Assembly: GCA_028293305.1 (NCBI GenBank) | Contig: JAQGPD010000134.1 | Coordinates: 1 to 20,168, forward strand | DNA from: Verrucomicrobiales bacterium | GTDB taxonomy: Bacteria > Verrucomicrobiota > Verrucomicrobiia > Verrucomicrobiales > V1-33 | Length of the DNA: 20,168 bases | Direction: 5' to 3' | Shown: in pieces, positions 14,751 through 20,168 of the stretch | Layout of the letters: every line of letters begins with the position of its first letter | Numbering within the stretch: the first letter of the stretch is position 1 | Notes under the pieces: generated by a model | What the model was told of the DNA's origin: nothing | Database searches by the model: none | The model's input: the letters and a program-made list of their open reading frames with translations, nothing else | Position numbers and translations under genes: made by a program

Positions 14751-17228
14751 GTGCCCCTCACCGCCTCCTCGCTCCTCACTGATTACCCGAAACCCGCCGG
14801 TGTCTGGGATGAAATGATGGCGTCCGACGGCAGCCTCCGCCCGCATTATCAACGACTTGCCGCCACTCTCACGCGGCTGGGACCCGGCGGGCTGGCGGCC
14901 TGCGCGGATCAGGCGAGGCGCTCCATCGCGGAGAACGGGGTCACTTACAATGTCTACGGCGACCCGCGCGGGATGGACCGGCCGTGGGAATTCGACCCCG
15001 TGCCCTTCGTCATTCCACCGCATGAATGGGCGGCTTTGGAGAAAGGCCTCATCCAGCGCGCCCGGCTTTTGAACGCCGTCCTCAGCGACCTCTACGGCCC
15101 GCAGCGCCTGCTCAAGGAAGGCGCGCTGCCGCCCGGCATCGTGTTGGGAAATCCCGGATTTCAGTTCGCCTGCCACGGCATCCGCCCGCCGGAGGACACC
15201 TGGCTGCACCTCTACGCCGTGGACCTCGCGCGCGGCCCCGACGGCCGCTGGTGGTGCTTCGCGGACCGCACCCAGGCACCCTCCGGTTCCGGTTATGTGT
15301 TGGAAAACCGCATCGTCCTTTCCCGCAGTCTGCCGGATGATATCCGCGATCTCCAAGTCCAGCGGCTCGCCGGTTTCTACCGCATTTTCCGCGACAATCT
15401 CTACCGCATCGCGCCGAATAACATCCGCCGCGAAGGCCCGCGCATTGTCCTCCTAACTCCAGGACCGCTTAACGAAACCTACTTCGAGCACGCCTACCTC
15501 AGCCGCTATCTGGGCTTCCCGCTCGTGGAGGGCGGCGACCTCACGGTGCGGGACCGCAAGGTCTTCATCAAAACGCTGGAAGGCCTGCAGCAGGTCGATG
15601 TCATCCTCCGCCGCGTGGATGACGGCTTCTGCGACCCGCTGGAACTTCGTCAGGATTCCTTCCTCGGCGTGCCCGGTCTTCTGGAAGCCATGCGCGCCGG
15701 CAATGTCTGCGTGGCCAATCCCATCGGTTCCGGCCTCGCGGAATCCCCCGCCCTGCTCGCCTTCCTCCCCGCGCTTTGCCGCCGGCTTCTGGGGGAGCAA
15801 ATCCTCATCCCCAACACCGCCACCTGGTGGTGCGGCCAACGCAAGGAACGCGATCACGTCCTGGCAAATCTCGACACCTTCCTCATCAAAGGCGCGCTTT
15901 CCGACAAAGCAAGCAACCCCATCTTCCCGCACACGCTCAGCGCCAAGGACCGTGCCGCGCTCGTGGAACGCATCCGCAAGTCCCCCCAATCCTACGTCGG
16001 CCAGGAAAGGATAACACTTTCCGAAGCCCCCATCTGGAATGGAAAATCGCTCTCCCCACGCCCCATTGCCCTCCGCGTCTACCTCGCCGCCGCCGGTGAC
16101 GATTTCATCGTGATGCCGGGAGGCCTGACCAGAGTCTCGGTTTCGCCTAACATCCCCATCGTCTCCATGCAGTCCGGCGGCGGATCCAAGGACACCTGGG
16201 TCCTCTCCGACGGCCCGGTCCTGCATCAGAGCCTGCTGACTCCCGACCTCCACGTCCGCGCCTCCGACCGGTCAGTCACCCAGGTCCCCAGCCGCGTGGC
16301 CGATAACCTTTACTGGCTCGGACGTTATGCGGAACGCGCGGAAATCCTGGTCCGCGTCATGCGGGTGCTCGTCACTCAACTAACGGATGAGTCCACCTTG
16401 GAAAACCCCATCACCGCCGGACTGCTGATGCGGCTCCTGGTGCCGTTGGAGATTCTGAAAAAAGCGCCGGAACCCCCGTTGTTGCTGGAAAAATACGAAC
16501 GCGAGGCGCTCAATATTCTCTTCAAAAAAGACCATCCCTCCGGACTCGTCACCTGCATCGGCAACCTTCGCAGCGCCGCCTGGCGCGTGCGCGACCGCCT
16601 GTCCATCGACACCTGGCGCATCCTCTCGGAACTCCAGCAGGAACTCCCGCCGGACGGCACCCTCACAGAACTGGACGACGCCCTCATTTTGCTGAACCGG
16701 CTCATCCGCGGCCTCTCGGCATTCGCCGGCATGGTGATGGAAAACATGACCCGCAGCCACGGCTGGCGTTTCCTCGACCTCGGCCGCAGGCTGGAACGCT
16801 CCTCCGCCCTGTTGCTGCTGGTGCGGGGCACCCTGACAGAAGATCCGGACGGCCGTCACCTGCTCACGCCCATCCTCGATATCGCGGACAGTGCCATGAC
16901 CTACCGCCGGCGCTACTTCGCGCACGCCCAGACGGACGCGGTTCTGGATCTGTTATTGCGCGAGGAGGAAAACCCGCGCTCCGCCCTCTTCCAACTGCTC
17001 TCCATCAGTGACCACCTTGCCCACCTCCCCGCCATGCCCGGACGCTCGGAACCCGGCATGAAACAACGCCTCATCGCCGAACTCATCAGCCAGCTCCGCC
17101 GGCTCGACCCCGAAACTCCGCCCGAGCAACTCGGCGCCTGCCTGGAAGGCACGGTCCAGGCGGTGAACCGGCTCTCGGACCGCATCGCCCACGTTTATTT
17201 CAGCCACGCCGGCGCCCAGATCAGCTAG
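14751..17228 (+). CDS. Circularly permuted ATP-grasp – alpha-E fusion protein
   Basis: The 825-aa cytoplasmic protein has an N-terminal circularly permuted type 2 ATP-grasp domain (~70-470; formerly DUF404/407) with NGVTYNVYGDP, RPWEFDPVPFVIP, EGGDLTVRD (~255), DVILRRVDDGFCDPLELR (~283-300), GSGLAESPALLAFLP (~326) and PNTATWWCGQ. From ~511 to 813 comes the alpha-E domain (DUF403), beginning ADNLYWLGRYAERAE and containing later helices such as HGWRFLDLGRRLERS. In many bacteria these are two genes or one fusion next to transglutaminase/DUF2126 genes; the set is predicted to make and attach peptide-like tags. The start is GTG at 14751, chosen because homology begins within a few residues. KdpE-like regulator follows after 59 bases. 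Confidence 0.9.
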   Translation: MPLTASSLLTDYPKPAGVWDEMMASDGSLRPHYQRLAATLTRLGPGGLAACADQARRSIAENGVTYNVYGDPRGMDRPWEFDPVPFVIPPHEWAALEKGLIQRARLLNAVLSDLYGPQRLLKEGALPPGIVLGNPGFQFACHGIRPPEDTWLHLYAVDLARGPDGRWWCFADRTQAPSGSGYVLENRIVLSRSLPDDIRDLQVQRLAGFYRIFRDNLYRIAPNNIRREGPRIVLLTPGPLNETYFEHAYLSRYLGFPLVEGGDLTVRDRKVFIKTLEGLQQVDVILRRVDDGFCDPLELRQDSFLGVPGLLEAMRAGNVCVANPIGSGLAESPALLAFLPALCRRLLGEQILIPNTATWWCGQRKERDHVLANLDTFLIKGALSDKASNPIFPHTLSAKDRAALVERIRKSPQSYVGQERITLSEAPIWNGKSLSPRPIALRVYLAAAGDDFIVMPGGLTRVSVSPNIPIVSMQSGGGSKDTWVLSDGPVLHQSLLTPDLHVRASDRSVTQVPSRVADNLYWLGRYAERAEILVRVMRVLVTQLTDESTLENPITAGLLMRLLVPLEILKKAPEPPLLLEKYEREALNILFKKDHPSGLVTCIGNLRSAAWRVRDRLSIDTWRILSELQQELPPDGTLTELDDALILLNRLIRGLSAFAGMVMENMTRSHGWRFLDLGRRLERSSALLLLVRGTLTEDPDGRHLLTPILDIADSAMTYRRRYFAHAQTDAVLDLLLREEENPRSALFQLLSISDHLAHLPAMPGRSEPGMKQRLIAELISQLRRLDPETPPEQLGACLEGTVQAVNRLSDRIAHVYFSHAGAQIS

Positions 17229-17287
17229 TCCCGGACCATGCCGGATTCATCCTGACATTTTCCGTGGACCCCAGTCCCCCGCCCCCT

Positions 17288-17965
17288 ATGAATTCCTCGC
17301 CGCGCGCCCTCGTGATCGACGACGAAGTCCAGCTCCGCCGCCTCCTGCGCCTAGCACTGGCCGCGAAGGGCTATGAGGTTTTCGAGGCCGCCACCGGAAG
17401 TCTCGGCATCTCCGAAGCCGCTTTCAGAAAACCCGACGTCATCCTGCTGGACCTCGGACTGCCTGACATGGACGGTCTGGAGGTGCTCAGGAATCTGCGC
17501 GGCTGGTGCGATACTCCGGTCCTGGTGCTTTCAGTGAGGGACGAGGAAAATGTCAAAGTCGCCGCTTTGGAAAACGGCGCCGACGACTATGTCACCAAAC
17601 CTTTTTCGACCGCCGAACTGAACGCCAGACTAACGGCTATTCAGCGCCGCCGAACCCAGGGGGAGGAAGCGGTGCAAGCCCTCGGCTTTTTGAAACTGGA
17701 CTACCCCAACCGCGAAGTCACCGCCGCGGGTGTCCGGCTCAAACTCAGTCCCATCGAGTATCAACTCCTGAAATTGCTGGCCCAAAATCACGGCAAGGTC
17801 GTCACCCAAAAACACATCCTCCAGGAAGTGTGGGGACCCAAAGCCACCGACCAGGCGCAATACCTCCGGGTTTACATCGGCCACCTTCGCAAAAAGCTGA
17901 CTGATTCCGGCGTGAGCATCCAGAATGAACCCGGCATCGGTTATCGGTTGGTGCCGGATTCATAG
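17288..17965 (+). CDS. KdpE-like OmpR-family response regulator
   Basis: The 225-aa protein has a receiver domain (1-~118) with acidic pocket D11/D12, phospho-acceptor D55 in ILLDLGLPDMDG, S82 and K104 in YVTKPF, then a winged-helix DNA-binding domain with LSPIEYQLLKLLAQNHGKVV, EVWGP, YLRVYIGHLRKKL and NEPGIGYRL. These strings match KdpE (K+ transport regulator) more closely than other OmpR-family members. No kdpD sensor or kdpFABC genes are in view, so the target may differ and no gene symbol is given. The ATG at 17288 is preferred over the GTG at 17264 because the extra residues are only prolines. It follows the ATP-grasp gene by 59 bases and could be co-transcribed. Confidence 0.88.
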   Translation: MNSSPRALVIDDEVQLRRLLRLALAAKGYEVFEAATGSLGISEAAFRKPDVILLDLGLPDMDGLEVLRNLRGWCDTPVLVLSVRDEENVKVAALENGADDYVTKPFSTAELNARLTAIQRRRTQGEEAVQALGFLKLDYPNREVTAAGVRLKLSPIEYQLLKLLAQNHGKVVTQKHILQEVWGPKATDQAQYLRVYIGHLRKKLTDSGVSIQNEPGIGYRLVPDS

Positions 17966-17978
17966 GAAAGCACCGGCC

Positions 17979-18569
17979 TCAGCCCCGGCCCAACAACCCG
18001 AGCGAGGCCAGCAGGTAATAAACACCGCCAATCCCGATCACGACCGAACCGCCCCGCAGGGCACGCTTGTGGAACGTTTCCCCGCCTTGATCGCGCCCCA
18101 TTTTCAGCACGGCGGAAAGGGGAGCGACCACACAAAGATGACCCACCTCCACCCCCACGCAGAACAACACCACCGCCCACGCCACCACGGCTCCTGACAT
18201 ATCCGACAGGGTTTCCAGCAACGCTCCCGCCAGACCCATCCCATGCACCAGACCGAACAGGAACGCCACGGCCAACCGCCGCACGCTCACCGCGGATCCT
18301 GGCAGGAAAATGTTTTCAAGGCAGATGAAAATAATGCTGGCCGCGATGCACGGCTCCACGAACCACGGGGGCAGCAACGGAGCCCCGCGCACGACCGTGA
18401 GCGTGACCGTTAGGGAATGCGCCAGCGTGAAAACCCCCACCACCTTGAATACTTCCCAAAACCCGCGCAGCGCCAGAACCAGCGCGGCGGCAAATAACAA
18501 ATGATCCCATCCTTCGAGCACATGCTTGACTCCGAAGTTGAAAAATGTTCCAAGACTGTTCCAATCCAT
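17979..18569 (-). CDS. HupE/UreJ-family membrane protein
   Basis: The 196-aa protein is largely hydrophobic, with about six membrane helices. Family motifs are present: FGVKHVLEGWDHLLFAAAL (H16, D22, H23), VFTLAHSLTVTLTV, a Glu-containing EPCIAASIIFICLEN and LFGLVHGMGLAGAL. HupE/UreJ proteins are thought to be Ni or other divalent-metal permeases; HupE_UreJ_2 members are often without hydrogenase or urease neighbours, as here. The ATG at 18569 is chosen; a TTG at 18605 with GGGAG nine bases before it would add 12 residues. The gene converges on the KdpE-like gene with a 13-base gap. Confidence 0.8.
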   Translation of the reverse strand: MDWNSLGTFFNFGVKHVLEGWDHLLFAAALVLALRGFWEVFKVVGVFTLAHSLTVTLTVVRGAPLLPPWFVEPCIAASIIFICLENIFLPGSAVSVRRLAVAFLFGLVHGMGLAGALLETLSDMSGAVVAWAVVLFCVGVEVGHLCVVAPLSAVLKMGRDQGGETFHKRALRGGSVVIGIGGVYYLLASLGLLGRG

Positions 18570-18684
18570 AAGCTTCAAATATCGGGAAATCACTTCCCGC
18601 CACAACTGAAACGACTCCCGCCGGAAAAACCCACGAAATTCGTTTCACTTTTTTCCCCCGTGGCCCAGCCGTCCCGCCGGCAGG

Positions 18685-19011
18685 TCACGGCGACACCGCC
18701 ACCCGATAAAACCGGCGCGGCAGTCCGGTGACATCAGTGAACGTTTTCAGACTTCCATCCCCGGCCACCGCCGCCCCGGATGCTGTCCAACCCTGCGCGG
18801 GATCCGACGAAACCCGGAGTTGATAGTTGTGCCCGGCATGGGTCCGGAGAGTGACGTAAAACCCGCCGGGCGCCCGGCCGCAATCTGTCAGCGCCCGTCC
18901 GTTGCGGTCGATCAAGATGCCGTTGTTTTCAAACCCGGCCTGGAACACCGCCGTCCCGGTCAGGCAATCCAGCATGCCATTGTTCATATGCCATGTTATC
19001 CCCGTGACCAT
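18685..19011 (-). CDS. Short protein with a C-terminal beta-sandwich-like domain (possible gene remnant)
   Basis: The minus-strand frame encodes 108 aa from the ATG at 19011 (a GTG at 19143 would give 152 aa, but those extra residues look non-coding). The last ~60 residues (HNYQLRVSSDPAQGWT, RRFYRVAVSP at the C-terminus) strongly resemble the C-terminal 'YxLxxStDL…GW…FYRv' domains of large secreted Verrucomicrobia proteins. No signal peptide or catalytic domain precedes it. It therefore looks like the surviving end of a larger secreted protein, or a truncated gene. Function unknown. Confidence 0.45.
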   Translation of the reverse strand: MVTGITWHMNNGMLDCLTGTAVFQAGFENNGILIDRNGRALTDCGRAPGGFYVTLRTHAGHNYQLRVSSDPAQGWTASGAAVAGDGSLKTFTDVTGLPRRFYRVAVSP

Positions 19012-19188
19012 CCCGCGAATAAAGCCAAATGCCGACCGCTGCCTTACTCCAACCGCGTTATCCCCGCGGTCCCCACCGGCCCTCACCGCATCTTCATCCG
19101 CGGCCGAATGCGGACATTTTGTTCTGAAACCCGCCACTGACACGGCACGTTGTTTGAGTATCGGTCTCCCCCCAACCGCCGCTCCCTC

Positions 19189-20168
19189 ATGTCCTTAAAC
19201 GTCCCGTCCACCCGGATGCCCCGCTGGCTTCCGATCTCTTCCGCCGTCCTGGCGCTGGCTTCCTGTTCCCCGAAGACCGCGCCACCCAAATCCGGGGGCA
19301 AGCCCGCCACCATTCCCGTGGTGGTGACCAAGGCCGTGAAAAAAGACGTGCCGCTCATCCTGCCATCCATCGGCAGCGTGCAGCCCCGGGCCACGGTCAC
19401 GGTCCGCCCGCAGGTCGGGGGGCAGCTTTCGGAAGTCCAAATCCGGGAAGGCGATTTTGTTAAAAAAGGCGACCTGCTTTTCACGATTGATTCCCGCCCT
19501 TTCGATGTCGCGCTCGCCCAGGCCAACGCCGCGCTGGACCAGGCCAAAGCGGAAGCCGCCAATGCCACCGCGCAGGAGGAGCGCTATGTGAAGTTGGACC
19601 GCAGCGGCTCGGTTTCCGCGGAACTGGTGGAGCAGGTCCGCACCGCCTCGGTCACCGCCCTATCCAAAGTCACCGCCGCCGAGTCGCAGGTCAGCCAAGC
19701 CAAACTGGAGCTGGAATATTGCCGCATCACCGCCCCGCTCGGCGGACGCGCGGGCCGGTTGCTGCTGGATCCGGGCAATATCGTCCAGGCCAATCTGACG
19801 GACCTAACGGTGATCAATGAGATCCAGCCTATCGAAGTTTCCTTCACTCTCGCCGGCCGCCACCTGGATGCCCTGCGCCAATACTCCACCGCGGATGCCC
19901 AGGGCAGCGGTCTCCAAGTCATGGTGGTGCCGGAAGGTTCAACCACCGCCAACGAGGCGGGGACCGTGGCTTTTTTCGACAACACGGTCCGGCCCGCCAC
20001 CGGCACCATCGAAGTGCGCGCCATTTTTCCGAACGAAAAACAAACGCTATGGCCCGGACAATTCACGGACGTCCGACTGCGCCTGACTGAAACCAGGGGA
20101 GCCGTGACCGTGCCCGTCAAGGCTATCCAAACCGGGCAAAAAGGCCAGTTTGTCTATGTGATAGCGCC
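19189..20168 (+). CDS. RND efflux periplasmic adaptor lipoprotein (HlyD/AcrA/MdtA-like), 3' end outside window
   Basis: The frame is open to the end of the window (326 complete codons). A lipoprotein signal ends in LALASC with lipid-accepting C26. It is followed by the adaptor pattern: SIGSVQPRATVTVRPQVGG (~55-73), a lipoyl/biotinyl-like half with VREGDFVKKGDLLFTID equivalents, a long alpha-helical hairpin rich in Ala/Gln (~100-165), then the second lipoyl half YCRITAPLGGRAGRLLLDPGNIV and a beta-barrel start. Such proteins join an inner-membrane RND pump to an outer-membrane channel. MdtA-like is the closest impression; the pump gene should lie beyond the window. The start ATG has a C-rich leader and no Shine-Dalgarno sequence. 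Confidence 0.9.
   Translation, partial: MSLNVPSTRMPRWLPISSAVLALASCSPKTAPPKSGGKPATIPVVVTKAVKKDVPLILPSIGSVQPRATVTVRPQVGGQLSEVQIREGDFVKKGDLLFTIDSRPFDVALAQANAALDQAKAEAANATAQEERYVKLDRSGSVSAELVEQVRTASVTALSKVTAAESQVSQAKLELEYCRITAPLGGRAGRLLLDPGNIVQANLTDLTVINEIQPIEVSFTLAGRHLDALRQYSTADAQGSGLQVMVVPEGSTTANEAGTVAFFDNTVRPATGTIEVRAIFPNEKQTLWPGQFTDVRLRLTETRGAVTVPVKAIQTGQKGQFVYVIA

Noticed and set aside
19137..19164. Possible promoter for the efflux adaptor (CTGACA … TATCGG)
   Set aside because: The -10 element is poor and the spacing does not fit well.

Overview
The window is a high-GC chromosomal segment (roughly 60% or more by eye) from a Gram-negative bacterium with lipoproteins, an outer-membrane type efflux adaptor and periplasmic cytochrome c/sugar dehydrogenase enzymes. 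The mix of a cytochrome c–GSDH–carbohydrate-binding fusion, a secreted Fes-like esterase and a C-terminal 'YQLRVSSD…FYRVA' domain fits Verrucomicrobiota best, but no rRNA or species marker is present, so this is an inference. No tRNA, rRNA, CRISPR array or transposase was seen.

Layout. 1-1291: the end of an ABC-2 type permease, then aat (leucyl/phenylalanyl-tRNA–protein transferase). 1293-1447: a REPIN-like pair of hairpins between the convergent aat and murJ. 1452-3104 (minus): murJ lipid II flippase. 3254-4236: a small DUF2007 gene, then an A/T-richer two-gene module of a small partner protein and a minimal nucleotidyltransferase resembling toxin-antitoxin or abortive-infection pairs. 4381-5485: a secreted esterase with its own promoter candidate and a strong hairpin terminator. 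5629-8612: a UbiA-type prenyltransferase overlapping a two-motif phospholipase D lipoprotein. 8628-10850 (minus): a three-domain cytochrome c / PQQ-type sugar dehydrogenase. 11006-17965: a transglutaminase–DUF2126 amidoligase fusion, a circularly permuted ATP-grasp–alpha-E fusion and a KdpE-like response regulator. 17979-18569 (minus): a HupE/UreJ-type membrane protein. 18685-19011 (minus): a short orphan C-terminal domain, perhaps a gene remnant. 19189-end: the start of an RND efflux adaptor lipoprotein.

How the genes work together. The 11006-17228 pair carries the domain set predicted in comparative genomics to build and attach peptide-like tags (amidoligase, ATP-grasp ligase, alpha-E, transglutaminase), here without the proteasome-like Anbu peptidase in view. 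The UbiA/PLD pair looks translationally coupled and probably acts on membrane lipids. Aat (N-degron tagging) and MurJ (cell wall) are housekeeping.

Three window-wide signals go beyond the genes. The heptamer CCTGACA is frequent and strongly biased to the plus strand. Nearly all plus-strand starts have a C/T-rich leader instead of a Shine-Dalgarno sequence. A REPIN-like element lies between aat and murJ.
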